Source: JBDSYA01 sp039925865
GTDB taxonomy: Bacteria; Bacteroidota; Ignavibacteria; Tepidaquicellales; Tepidaquicellaceae
Reading direction: 5' to 3'
Length of the DNA: 52,694 bases
Assembly (NCBI GenBank): GCA_039925865.1
Contig: JBDSYA010000213.1
Coordinates: 1 to 52,694 of the forward strand
Below the pieces are notes generated by a model, which saw only the letters and a list, made by a program, of their open reading frames with translations, did no database searches and was not told where the DNA came from. The position numbers were made by a program, and so were the translations under genes. Numbering within the stretch: the stretch's first letter is position 1; every line of letters begins with the position of its first letter. This document shows positions 1-8,510 of this stretch, piece after piece.

Positions 1-503
1 AACTCAGGAGAAATTTCAATTTTAAGATCCTCATTTATCAGATAAATAAAATCCTGTTTAAATATTTTTTCCGCACAATCAATTTTATATTCAGATATTC
101 TCTTAACTTTATCATCATTAACAGAATATTCACAATAATAAAATTCAGACAAACGTGAATTTGATGTTACTAAAGAAATAATATTCTTTTTTGATTTATA
201 CTTTCCCGCAATTATGTCAAGAGTTGATATTTCGATGAGTTTGGATCCCGTTGTAAAACAAATTCCTTTTGCGATCGCAGAACCTATGCGAAGCCCTGTG
301 AATGAGCCCGGGCCGTTGGACAAGCTTACAAATTCAATCTCGCCAAACTTTATGTTATTATTTTCAAAAGATCTTTTAAGGAAATATGTTAAAGTGTCTG
401 CATTGCAGTTTATGTCAAGCTTCTCATTTATTATAATTTCCTGCTCAACTGCATAACCAAATTCAATCTTTTCGGAAGAACTTTCTATTAATAATATTCC
501 CAA
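1..503 (-). CDS. tsaB: TsaB, partial (C-terminus beyond left edge)
   Basis: Translating the minus strand from a TTG at 503 gives about 167 residues beginning MGILLIESSSEKIEFG and running off the window; the family is usually about 220-240 residues. The motif SNGPGSFTGLRIG at residues 62-74 is the hallmark of TsaB (YeaZ), the inactive ASKHA-fold partner that dimerises with TsaD. With TsaE it makes the complex that transfers threonylcarbamoyl-AMP to A37 of ANN-decoding tRNAs in the cytoplasm. The start is inferred: TTG follows the tsaE stop by 6 bases and puts the first strand (GILLIESS) where the family has it; no ATG fits. The tsaE-tsaB order supports one transcription unit. Identity is firm, the start codon less so. 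Confidence 0.88.
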   Translation of the reverse strand, partial: MGILLIESSSEKIEFGYAVEQEIIINEKLDINCNADTLTYFLKRSFENNNIKFGEIEFVSLSNGPGSFTGLRIGSAIAKGICFTTGSKLIEISTLDIIAGKYKSKKNIISLVTSNSRLSEFYYCEYSVNDDKVKRISEYKIDCAEKIFKQDFIYLINEDLKIEISPE

Positions 504-509
504 TATTAA

Positions 510-950
510 TCAGAATTTTATTAGTCTTTCATTAAAACTTTTACCATGTTCAAAGTATATTTTTGCAATATCGCCTTTGAAATATTGATCTGCCAGCTCA
601 GGCCATTCAATAACGCAAATTGAACTATCGCAGACATAATGATCAATGCCGATCTCTGTTAACTCCTTAATATTTCTCAATCGGTAAAGATCGAAATGAA
701 TGATCATTATCTTTGAACCTGAAGTATTTTCATTTCCGGTATATTCATTTACAATTGTAAATGTAGGACTGCTAACAATGTCATTCACATTATAATGACG
801 GCAAATACCTTTAACGAACTGAGTTTTACCCGAGCCGAGGTTTCCGTATAAACCGGTTACCGTGTTTTTTTTTAATGAAGAAGCATAGCCTTCACCGGCT
901 GAAAGTGTTTCTTCGGGTGAAGATGAAATTATTTCTTTTTTAAAACTCAA
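510..950 (-). CDS. tsaE: TsaE, tRNA t6A biosynthesis ATPase
   Basis: A 146-residue P-loop protein with Walker A GNLGSGKT at residues 36-43, then SSPTFTIVNEY and HFDLYRL, the conserved blocks of the TsaE (YjeE) family, and a late IEWPE motif. Length is normal. TsaE binds TsaB-TsaD and its ATPase activity resets the complex during N6-threonylcarbamoyladenosine formation on tRNA. The gene overlaps the end of porX by 4 bp (ATGA type) and is followed 6 bp later by tsaB, so the three are probably cotranscribed and translationally coupled. The assignment is secure. Confidence 0.95.
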   Translation of the reverse strand: MSFKKEIISSSPEETLSAGEGYASSLKKNTVTGLYGNLGSGKTQFVKGICRHYNVNDIVSSPTFTIVNEYTGNENTSGSKIMIIHFDLYRLRNIKELTEIGIDHYVCDSSICVIEWPELADQYFKGDIAKIYFEHGKSFNERLIKF

Positions 951-2533
951 GCTTTAGGCTCAAGAGTTATAACAGGAAGTATCATCTCATCTATAGAGAT
1001 GCCGCCGTGCTGAAACGTATCGTTGTAATGATTTAAATATTTGTGATAATCGGTCGGATAAACAAAATAGAAGTCTTCTTTTGCGATTATGTAATTATTG
1101 ATACCATTGCCTCTTGGCAGCCTGTATTCAGTCGGGTTTCTTATGAATAATGCATTACGTGAATCTGACTTAACATTCTTTCCGGATTTATATCTTAAGT
1201 TTGTTGAAGTATCCTTATCACCCATTGCTTTCACTCCATGAAGACATCTGATGCTGCCGTGATCTGTTGTAATAACAATTTTAACATCGTTCCTTGTTGA
1301 GAGCTGTCTCAGCATCCCAAAAAAGGAAGAGTGTTCAAACCACGATTCTGTAAGTGAACGATAAGCTGACTCATCGGGTGCAATTTCTTTCAGTATTGCA
1401 TTATCACTTCTGGAATGAGCGATCATATCTACAAAATTTATTACAATGGCATTCAAATGATTATTACAGTAAGACATGATTTTGCTTTCAATTCCTCTCC
1501 CGAAATTTGAATCCATTATCTTCGTATATTTAACTTCGTTTCTCAGCTTAATCCTTCTTCTCTCAAGAAGCTTGATCAAGAAATCCTTTTCATAATTATT
1601 TTTACTGTTCTCATCATCATCACTTAATTTCCAGAGTTCAGGATAGTGATGTTCAAGTTCGGAAGGATACAATCCTGAAAAAATTGAATTACGGCTGTAG
1701 GGAGTTGCAGTTGGAAGAATAGAGTAATGGTAATCTTTTGTAATTCTGAAGTAATCATACAGATATTTTTCCATTACCATCCATTGATCCATTCTCATGC
1801 AGTCGATCACAAATAAAAATACTGATTTCGTTTTATCAAGTTCAGGAATGACAAACTTATCCACGACTTCATTTGACATGATGGGTTTGTCATCTTTAGA
1901 ATTGACCCACTTCAGATAATTCTTTTCCACATATTTTGAAAACTCTGTATTACAATCCCGTTTTTGTGTTAAGATAGTCTGCTTAAGGCCAAGGTCGGGA
2001 TGTTCATCAAGTTCAATTTCCCATCCGGTCATTTTTAAATGTATGTCTATCCAGTCTTTCCAGTCAGGACCTTCAAGCATTGCCATAGATATCTTATTAA
2101 ACTCCTGTATATAATCTTTTGAGGCCTGGCTTCCTTTGAGACGCTTAGACTCCAGCATTTTTTTACAAACCAAAAGTAATTGTGTCGGGTTTACAGGCTT
2201 GATAAGATAATCAGAAATCTTATTGCCAATAGCCTCTTCCATTAAACTTTCAGTTTCATTTTTTGTAACCATTACTACAGGCAAACTGGGTTTAAGATCT
2301 TTTATTTCAACCAAAGTCTGAAGACCGCCCATTCCTGTCATCATTTCATCCAAAAATACCAGATCGAAATCATTATCACGTATAAGATTTATTCCATCTT
2401 CCCCGTTGGTTGCTTCCTGAACATTGTAACCTTTTTGCTTTAAGAACATTATATTGGATTTCAATGATTCGATCTCATCATCAACCCATAATATATTGTT
2501 TTTATCTTTCGACAGAATTTCTGCACTATGCAT
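947..2533 (-). CDS. porX: PorX-like response regulator with PglZ domain
   Basis: A 528-residue protein. Residues 12-125 form a CheY-like receiver: acidic cluster DDE at 18-20, phosphoacceptor D62 in LDEMMTG, T90 and K112-P113. A linker leads to an alkaline-phosphatase-superfamily PglZ domain with FVIDCMR (about D244), the nucleophile region PTATPYSRNS (about T275), NFVDMIAHSR, ITTDHGS and a late HGGIS, which together supply the metal ligands. This architecture is that of PorX, the regulator paired with histidine kinase PorY that controls the type IX secretion system and a nucleotide signal in Bacteroidetes. No T9SS structural gene or porY lies in the window, so a secretion role is inferred. 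The start has an AGGA site 5-6 bases upstream (AGGATTAAAAATG). It overlaps tsaE by 4 bp. Confidence 0.88.
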   Translation of the reverse strand: MHSAEILSKDKNNILWVDDEIESLKSNIMFLKQKGYNVQEATNGEDGINLIRDNDFDLVFLDEMMTGMGGLQTLVEIKDLKPSLPVVMVTKNETESLMEEAIGNKISDYLIKPVNPTQLLLVCKKMLESKRLKGSQASKDYIQEFNKISMAMLEGPDWKDWIDIHLKMTGWEIELDEHPDLGLKQTILTQKRDCNTEFSKYVEKNYLKWVNSKDDKPIMSNEVVDKFVIPELDKTKSVFLFVIDCMRMDQWMVMEKYLYDYFRITKDYHYSILPTATPYSRNSIFSGLYPSELEHHYPELWKLSDDDENSKNNYEKDFLIKLLERRRIKLRNEVKYTKIMDSNFGRGIESKIMSYCNNHLNAIVINFVDMIAHSRSDNAILKEIAPDESAYRSLTESWFEHSSFFGMLRQLSTRNDVKIVITTDHGSIRCLHGVKAMGDKDTSTNLRYKSGKNVKSDSRNALFIRNPTEYRLPRGNGINNYIIAKEDFYFVYPTDYHKYLNHYNDTFQHGGISIDEMILPVITLEPKA

Positions 2534-2551
2534 TTTTAATCCTTTCTTTTT

Positions 2552-2575
2552 TTTACTTTTAAACTAAAAAGTAAA
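2552..2575. other. AT-rich inverted repeat upstream of porX
   Basis: TTTACTTTT and AAAAGTAAA form a perfect 9-bp stem with a 6-base loop, between the rlmD stop and the porX start. There is no T-run, so it is not a convincing terminator. It could be a 5' leader hairpin of porX or a protein site. Function unknown. Confidence 0.35.
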
Positions 2576-2642
2576 GTAAAACCATATCATCGATTTATTT
2601 AAATTTTAAATAGTTAATTAACATAACAATTAAAGCAGTTCT

Positions 2643-4061
2643 TTAAAAGTCATTCATAATCTTCAGCGAAACTACATTTTCTATATGATATGTATGAGGA
2701 AACATGTCTACCGGCTGTACCTTTTCAATACTATACATATTCTTACTGCAAATAATTTTCAGGTCTCTTGCCTGTGTATGAGGATTACAACTTACATACA
2801 GAATTTTTTCAAACTTTGTTTCAGAAAGTATTTCACAAATAGAAGGATGAAGCCCTGAGCGCGGAGGGTCAAGTATCAGTTTATTAATACCACTAATGTC
2901 GTTTTTATTTTCGAGATAATTTTTTATGTCAGAGCATATAAATTCAGTATTGGTCACATTATTCAATTGCGCATTTTGCCGTGCGTCGGCTATAGAATCT
3001 TCTACCAGTTCAACCCCGATAACAGTTTGCACAAGCCCGGAAATCATAATTGAAATGGATCCGGTGCCACAGTACAGATCAAGTATGTTATCTTCTTTTT
3101 TCAATTCTGCAAAATCCACAAGCACTTTAAATAATTTTTGAGCCTGAAGTGTATTTGTCTGAAAAAATGATTGTGGTGAAATTTTAAAAGTATAAGAATT
3201 TCCTGAACCGGTTTTCAGATCTTCTTTAATAAATCCCGGCCCGTGCATAATAAATTCGCTTTCCCCGACTGCAACCTGAGCCTTTCTTTGTGATATGGAA
3301 TTTATAATTGTAGTAATTTCAGGAAATTTAATTTTCAGATCTTGAGAAAATTCATTCATTAATGAAGCATCGTGTTCGTAGGTGATAAGATTGACCATAA
3401 GATCCGAAGTGTTTTTACTTTGTCTTATAATTAGAAATCTAAGAAAACCTGATTGTGTTTTGGTAGAATAGACTGAAACATTTCTGCTCTTAAAGAACTC
3501 TCTTGTAAAGTTTAAAATTTCACCGGAGATTTCCGATTGTAAAAAACATTTTCTGATATCAACTATTTTTGAGTGAAATTTAGGAACATGAAGTCCAAGT
3601 GCAAAATTTTGTTTAACGTTGTCTGAATCTTTTTCGGTAAGCCATTCATCATCGGAAAATGAAAACTCCATTTTATTCCTGTAGTAGAAAATCTCAGTGC
3701 ATTCAGTAGTTTCAGGCACAATCAAGTCTTTAAATCCACCAATTCTCTCAAGAGCATTTCTAACAACCCCGGTTTTATATTTGATCTGTTTACTATATTC
3801 GTAATTTTGGATCTTACATCCTCCGCAAATTCCAAAATATACACATGGGGGAATGATACGGAATTCAGATGGATTGATTATCTCAAGTAAGGTCGCTTCA
3901 GCATAACCGGACTTTTTCTTTGAGATCCTGATCAGGGCTTTATCACCGGGAAGGGTTTTTTCAGAAAAGATCACCAATCCATCATCAAGTTTGGAGATTC
4001 CTTTTCCTTCAGAACTGAGTTCTAAAATATCTACTTCGATCTCAGCACCCTTTTTTATCAT
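2643..4061 (-). CDS. rlmD: 23S rRNA (uracil-C5)-methyltransferase, RlmD/TrmA family
   Basis: A 472-residue protein. Residues 1-60 look like a TRAM RNA-binding domain. C73, C79 and C82 in CVYFGICGGC plus a later Cys in IRKCF match the 4Fe-4S ligands of RlmD-type enzymes. The SAM-binding motif DLYCGTGSISI lies near residue 328, the motif LDPPRSGLHP follows, and the catalytic Cys is in YVSCNPHTQA near the C-terminus. The reaction is SAM-dependent C5 methylation of uracil in 23S rRNA; whether the target is U1939, U747 or both cannot be read from sequence, so rlmD could equally be an RlmCD-type dual enzyme. It is divergent from kdsD across 63 bp. Confidence 0.88.
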   Translation of the reverse strand: MIKKGAEIEVDILELSSEGKGISKLDDGLVIFSEKTLPGDKALIRISKKKSGYAEATLLEIINPSEFRIIPPCVYFGICGGCKIQNYEYSKQIKYKTGVVRNALERIGGFKDLIVPETTECTEIFYYRNKMEFSFSDDEWLTEKDSDNVKQNFALGLHVPKFHSKIVDIRKCFLQSEISGEILNFTREFFKSRNVSVYSTKTQSGFLRFLIIRQSKNTSDLMVNLITYEHDASLMNEFSQDLKIKFPEITTIINSISQRKAQVAVGESEFIMHGPGFIKEDLKTGSGNSYTFKISPQSFFQTNTLQAQKLFKVLVDFAELKKEDNILDLYCGTGSISIMISGLVQTVIGVELVEDSIADARQNAQLNNVTNTEFICSDIKNYLENKNDISGINKLILDPPRSGLHPSICEILSETKFEKILYVSCNPHTQARDLKIICSKNMYSIEKVQPVDMFPHTYHIENVVSLKIMNDF

Positions 4062-4124
4062 TGGGAATGTTATTTTATAAAAATTACATAATAAGTATTA
4101 TATCTAAATTTTAATACGTTATCA

Positions 4125-5120
4125 ATGAGTAAATCCAAAGCGCAGAGAGAAATTGTTTCCAACGCAAGGCGTGTGATATCAATTGAGAAAAAAGCTGTGA
4201 TCGATCTTGAAAACAGGTTCAAAAATGAAAAATATTTAGAAACATTTATACGTGCTGTCGAAACAATCTACGAATGTAAAGGTAAAGTGGTTGTTACAGG
4301 AATTGGTAAGTCCGGTATAATCGCACAGAAGGTCGTTGCAACTTTTAATTCAACGGGTACTTATTCAATTTTCCTACATTCCTCAGACAGTCTGCACGGT
4401 GATCTTGGAGTTTTAAGGAAAGAAGATGTAGTACTTATAATTTCCAAAAGCGGGGACACGTCCGAGATTAAACAGCTTATACCAAATTTCAAGCTGCTGA
4501 ATATTAAAATTATCTCGATAGTCGGCAATACAGATTCAGAGCTTGCAAATCTTTCATTCATAACTTTAGATGCATCGGTGAAAGAGGAGGCTTGTCCGCA
4601 TAATCTCGCTCCTACTTCATCTACAACGGCTGCTCTCGTACTCGGAGATGCAATTGCAATTTCACTTCTTCAGAAAAGAGAATTTACATCAGAAAATTTT
4701 GCCATGATACATCCGGGTGGAAATCTTGGAAAGAGGCTCTTGTTGAAAGTTGAAGATATCATGACAAAGGATAAAGATATCCCGGTTGTGAACATAAATA
4801 CCAAACTGAAAGATGTCATTTATATGATCTCTTCGAAGCGGCTGGGGTGTACGTGTGTAATTGATAAATCAAAAATTGCAGGAATAATTACGGACGGAGA
4901 CATCAGAAGACTCCTGGAAAAAGATCTTAATAATATAAAAGATCTCAGGGCAAAAGAATTTATGAATTCAAACCCGATAATAATTTCTAAAAGCATGCTC
5001 GCCAATGAAGCCCTGAAATTAATGGAAAAAAATAAAATTATGCAGCTTGTAATCGGAGATAAAAAAAACAGGCCTGCTGGAGTAATACATATGCACAGAC
5101 TGGTTGAAGAAGGATTATAA
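4125..5120 (+). CDS. kdsD: D-arabinose 5-phosphate isomerase KdsD (KpsF/GutQ)
   Basis: A 331-residue protein of the usual length. A SIS sugar-isomerase domain covers about residues 35-185, with TGIGKSGIIAQK, SSDSLHGDLG, ISKSGDTSE and the late HPGGNLGK. Two CBS domains follow from about residue 205 (DIMTKD to the end). It interconverts ribulose 5-phosphate and arabinose 5-phosphate, the first step to Kdo in the LPS inner core. The stop codon abuts the lptC start and an OstA-like gene follows, so the context is LPS synthesis and export. Function is secure at family level. Confidence 0.93.
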   Translation: MSKSKAQREIVSNARRVISIEKKAVIDLENRFKNEKYLETFIRAVETIYECKGKVVVTGIGKSGIIAQKVVATFNSTGTYSIFLHSSDSLHGDLGVLRKEDVVLIISKSGDTSEIKQLIPNFKLLNIKIISIVGNTDSELANLSFITLDASVKEEACPHNLAPTSSTTAALVLGDAIAISLLQKREFTSENFAMIHPGGNLGKRLLLKVEDIMTKDKDIPVVNINTKLKDVIYMISSKRLGCTCVIDKSKIAGIITDGDIRRLLEKDLNNIKDLRAKEFMNSNPIIISKSMLANEALKLMEKNKIMQLVIGDKKNRPAGVIHMHRLVEEGL

Positions 5121-5654
5121 ATGCATAAATTAAAAATTTTAGTAATAACTGCCATTGTTTTTTTGATATCACTTAATTCATGCGATGATAAATTCAAACC
5201 AACTCCGACAAACCTTTTAGGTGAAGATTCACCGTCCCAGGAAAGCTGGAATTCAAAAGTAGTTTTTTCAGATTCAGGAAATATTAAAGCGATATTAAAC
5301 GCCGGACATATCTCGATCTTTACAAATAAAGCATATACTTTAATTGACAGCGGTGCTATAGTAGATTTCTACAGGGAAGGTATTAAAGTCTCAACATTGC
5401 AAGGTGAAAAAGGAAAGATTGATGACAGAACAAAAGATATTGAAATTTTTGACAGTGTGATTGTTGTGAACAATGAAGGAAGTGAACTAAGAACACAAAA
5501 ATTATTATGGAATAACAAAACTCAAAAAGTTTCTTCAGATGTATTTGTCAGAATCAAAACTCCAAATGAAACTATTGAAGGTATTGGTTTTGAGTCGGAT
5601 CAGAATTTAAAAAATTACAAAATTTATAAAGTCAGCGGTACCTTCTCAAAATAA
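5121..5654 (+). CDS. lptC: LptC-like LPS export lipoprotein
   Basis: A 177-residue protein with a lipoprotein signal: a hydrophobic stretch at residues 4-18 and lipobox LNSC with Cys21. The rest has the beta-rich pattern of the LptC/YrbK family (ILNAGHISIFTN, VDFYREGIKVSTLQGEKGKI, SVIVVNNEGSELRTQKLLWN). LptC is the inner-membrane-associated part of the Lpt bridge that passes LPS from LptBFG to LptA. The family normally has a transmembrane anchor; Bacteroidetes members are often lipoproteins, as seems true here. It starts immediately after the kdsD stop, which implies translational coupling. Confidence 0.82.
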   Translation: MHKLKILVITAIVFLISLNSCDDKFKPTPTNLLGEDSPSQESWNSKVVFSDSGNIKAILNAGHISIFTNKAYTLIDSGAIVDFYREGIKVSTLQGEKGKIDDRTKDIEIFDSVIVVNNEGSELRTQKLLWNNKTQKVSSDVFVRIKTPNETIEGIGFESDQNLKNYKIYKVSGTFSK

Positions 5655-5690
5655 AAATATTGCTGTTTTGAAAAAAGAATTTAATAAGAA

Positions 5691-5719
5691 TTATAACAAG
5701 AGTTATAAACAGTTTATAA
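5691..5719. repeat. Three TTATAA boxes at 11-12 bp spacing
   Basis: TTATAA occurs at 5691, 5703 and 5714 in the 71-bp gap before the OstA-like gene, on about one face of the helix. Seen directly. It could be a promoter or regulator site, or simple AT-rich drift. Confidence 0.3.
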
Positions 5720-5725
5720 AATAAT

Positions 5726-7204
5726 TTGAACAATTTTTGCAAAAGTTTTCATAGTTGCTTAACAAAATCAAATAATATTTTATGCATCTTTGCGAAATGC
5801 ATTAAAATATTTTCATTTCTGTTTTTAATTTCACAATGCGCTGAAGCGCAGGAGAAGATCGAACTAAAAAATGCAGATCAGCTTTCGGGTAAAGTAATTG
5901 ACGGGCAAAATGTAAGAGAAGCAACCGGCAACGTAGAGTTTGTGCAGGGAAATGTGAAAGTTTTTTGCAACTCGGCTACTCAGTTCATTGAAGCAAACCG
6001 GGTCGAGCTGAGAGGCAATGTCAGAATCTATCAGGATACACTTTCATTGCTGACACCGAAGGCAACTTATTTCGGAGATGACAAAAGGGCGGTATGTGAA
6101 AGTGGTGTCACATTAAAAGATCCCAATGCAACACTCAGAGCCGATAACGGTGTATATTTTTTCAATGAAGCCAAAGCGATCTTTAAAGGTGATGTAATTA
6201 TTGTCAACCCACAGTACAGGATTACTTCAAATGAAATAACTTACTTCAGAAATAATGAGGATTCATTTGCAAGAGGTAATGTAATTGTTACTACAGATTC
6301 GGCAACTATAAAAGCTGACAACATTGATTTTTTTAAAAGACAGGGAAAAACTTACGCTTTGGGGAATGTCAGAATTGAAAGCGATTCAACGGTTATAACA
6401 TCTGATACGGCAACAAACTTTTCATCGGAAAAAAAATCATTGGCTAACGGAAATGTGAGAATAGTCAGCCTTAATAATAATACAGTTATTTCAGGAAGAG
6501 TTTTAGAGAATTATGAGAAAGAAAATTATACAATAATAAAAGATAATGCAAAACTTGTACAGGCTGAGGACGGTAAAGATTCTTTGTATATTTTTTGTGA
6601 CACAATGCAGGCATTCCGTGTTAAGCCGGAATATTATACTGCATCCGGAAATGTAGAAATAATACGGGATAATTTTTTATCTAAATGCGGGCTTGGAGTT
6701 TATTATAAGAACAGGGAAACGGTATCATTGTCATTGAATCCTGTTGTATGGCAGGACAGGCTTCAGGTGACAGGTGATTCAATTTATGCAGAACTTCCCG
6801 GAAATAAACTTCAGACAATTTTTGTTAAAAAACTTTTGACTGTTCCAAATTCGAAAACATCATTTGTTATTTCTTCAAATGAGGATGAATATTTCAAAGA
6901 CAGATTTGATCAGATAAGCGGGAAGGATATAACTTTAAATTTAGTAAATGATAAAATTAACCTGATCAACGTCGAAGGCGGTTCAAACAGTATTTATTTT
7001 GTGTATGAAGAAGATGAAGCAAACGGATTGAATAATATAGAAGGAGAAGAACTGCAGATCTTTTTTGACGGGGATGAAAAAGTTTCCAGAATAAAAGTTA
7101 CGACGGATCCAAAAGGGGAATATGTACCCGAAGCACTTCTCAATACTGTCAATCTTATACTTCCCGGCTTTGGCCTGAGAGAAGATAAACCCTTAAAAAG
7201 ATAA
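5726..7204 (+). CDS. OstA/LptA-like periplasmic LPS transport protein
   Basis: A 492-residue protein built of repeated short beta-strand units (ATGNVEF, ELRGNVRIYQDT, CESGVTLKDPNATLRADN, FARGNVIVTTDS, YALGNVRIES, SLANGNVRIV), the beta-jellyroll fold of OstA/LptA proteins that carry LPS across the periplasm. It is much longer than Proteobacterial LptA (about 185 residues) and resembles the OstA-like proteins of Bacteroidetes. A hydrophobic segment FSFLFLISQCAEA near residues 29-41 reads as a signal peptide, with an unusually long polar stretch before it. The only in-frame start I found is TTG at 5726; the ATGs at 5782 and 5797 are out of frame. The start is therefore doubtful. It follows kdsD-lptC. 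Confidence 0.8.
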   Translation: MNNFCKSFHSCLTKSNNILCIFAKCIKIFSFLFLISQCAEAQEKIELKNADQLSGKVIDGQNVREATGNVEFVQGNVKVFCNSATQFIEANRVELRGNVRIYQDTLSLLTPKATYFGDDKRAVCESGVTLKDPNATLRADNGVYFFNEAKAIFKGDVIIVNPQYRITSNEITYFRNNEDSFARGNVIVTTDSATIKADNIDFFKRQGKTYALGNVRIESDSTVITSDTATNFSSEKKSLANGNVRIVSLNNNTVISGRVLENYEKENYTIIKDNAKLVQAEDGKDSLYIFCDTMQAFRVKPEYYTASGNVEIIRDNFLSKCGLGVYYKNRETVSLSLNPVVWQDRLQVTGDSIYAELPGNKLQTIFVKKLLTVPNSKTSFVISSNEDEYFKDRFDQISGKDITLNLVNDKINLINVEGGSNSIYFVYEEDEANGLNNIEGEELQIFFDGDEKVSRIKVTTDPKGEYVPEALLNTVNLILPGFGLREDKPLKR

Positions 7205-7231
7205 TTTAACGTTAAAATAAATAATCTGAAG

Positions 7232-7762
7232 ATGGAAACATTAGCAAAAAACTACCTGCATAATTGTATCAAAGAATTTAAAAAACTTAAAGAACTTGGT
7301 GATAACACATTCATGCAGATAAAGGATCAGGATTTTTTCTGGTCTCCGGATGAAGAATCCAACAGCATTGCAATTATTGTAAGACATCTCAGCGGAAATA
7401 TGTTATCAAGATGGACAGACTTTCTTAATTCTGACGGGGAAAAACAAAACAGAAATCGTGATGAAGAATTTGACAGGTTATTTTATACGGACAAAGATGA
7501 TGTGATCTACAGATGGGAAAAAGGCTGGAAGTGTTTATTTGAAACTCTTGAATCATTGAAAGAAGATGACCTGATCAAAGAAGTATTCATAAGGAAGGAA
7601 AAGCATTCGGTCATTGAAGCAATTAACAGGCAGCTGACACATTATGGATATCACCTGGGTCAGATCGTGTATTTAGGAAAACATCTTGAATGTGCGAATT
7701 GGAAAAGTCTGTCGATTCCCCGAGGAAAGTCAAAAGCTTTTAATGAAAAGCTCGGAATGTAA
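7232..7762 (+). CDS. DinB-like protein, DUF1572 type
   Basis: A 176-residue predicted four-helix protein. The block SNSIAIIVRHLSGNMLSRWTD, with H52, and the late block QLTHYGYHLGQIVYLGK, with His near 137 and 141, match the metal-binding histidines of the DinB/YfiT superfamily, most closely the DUF1572 group. Members of the superfamily bind a divalent metal and some are thiol transferases; the substrate here is unknown. There is no signal peptide, so it is cytoplasmic. It lies 27 bp after the OstA-like gene on the same strand, without clear functional connection. Confidence 0.75.
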   Translation: METLAKNYLHNCIKEFKKLKELGDNTFMQIKDQDFFWSPDEESNSIAIIVRHLSGNMLSRWTDFLNSDGEKQNRNRDEEFDRLFYTDKDDVIYRWEKGWKCLFETLESLKEDDLIKEVFIRKEKHSVIEAINRQLTHYGYHLGQIVYLGKHLECANWKSLSIPRGKSKAFNEKLGM

Positions 7763-7832
7763 TTGAGTTGTAGTTATAATTATTTTTGCAAGTAGAATTT
7801 TTGTTTTAATTATTATCAAAGCAAATCTATTA

Positions 7833-8441
7833 TCACAACTCCATTCCAAGGACAGCATCTTTGAGCTTTCCGTTATTCATTTTATAAAATGGAATTCCCA
7901 GTATCTCCATCGAGTCATACCTCATATCATATTTAAAACTTTTTATCGTATCACTTTTTTCCGCTTCAAGAGAGATCAGAATAAATTCGGAAAGTTTTTT
8001 TGCGTCATCTTTGCCATACGCAAAACCTACAAGCTTTACATTATACTTCTGAGGAGAAGCGACAGGATGGCGGAGTGTGAACTGAGTTGCAAATTCCTTC
8101 ATTGTATCAAGCGGGCAATAAAAAGCCGGAATATAAAATGTAATATCTCCTGAAGTCATTTCTCCTGAAGACCCAAACAGATTTTTCAGAAATTCACCTT
8201 TAGCTTTTCTCTCTAAAATATTAACATTAACCTTGATAAGCCAGAATGGTTTATAGATCATTTCACCTTCAGACGGAATAGCAGCTGCAGCAAAATTTAT
8301 TTCTATTGGTATGAGATCACCGTTGAGGATCTCAAATCCGCTCCCACAGCTTGAGCAATAAACAATATTATCATTTACTTCAATGATAAGGCCGCTGCCG
8401 CAACTTCTGCATTTTACTGCTTCTAATTTGAAATCAGACAA
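7833..8441 (-). CDS. Zinc-ribbon protein, last gene of SPFH cassette
   Basis: A 202-residue protein. An N-terminal zinc ribbon has CRSCG and YCSSCGSG (two CxxC pairs, about residues 11-14 and 28-31). The remainder is beta-rich with aromatic patches (YKPFWLIKVNV, FYIPAFYCP) resembling the middle domains of the two neighbouring zinc-ribbon proteins. There is no membrane segment. It is the fifth gene of a minus-strand set running from 12238 to 7833, with gaps of 47-97 bp. I do not recognise a characterised family; a scaffold or assembly role next to the SPFH protein is inference from position. Confidence 0.72.
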   Translation of the reverse strand: MSDFKLEAVKCRSCGSGLIIEVNDNIVYCSSCGSGFEILNGDLIPIEINFAAAAIPSEGEMIYKPFWLIKVNVNILERKAKGEFLKNLFGSSGEMTSGDITFYIPAFYCPLDTMKEFATQFTLRHPVASPQKYNVKLVGFAYGKDDAKKLSEFILISLEAEKSDTIKSFKYDMRYDSMEILGIPFYKMNNGKLKDAVLGMEL

Positions 8442-8510
8442 TATTCTAGTTATTTATTTAAAAGATCAGATTATAAAATTATAAAAAAAAATGGTTAAGA
8501 CAGATATCAA

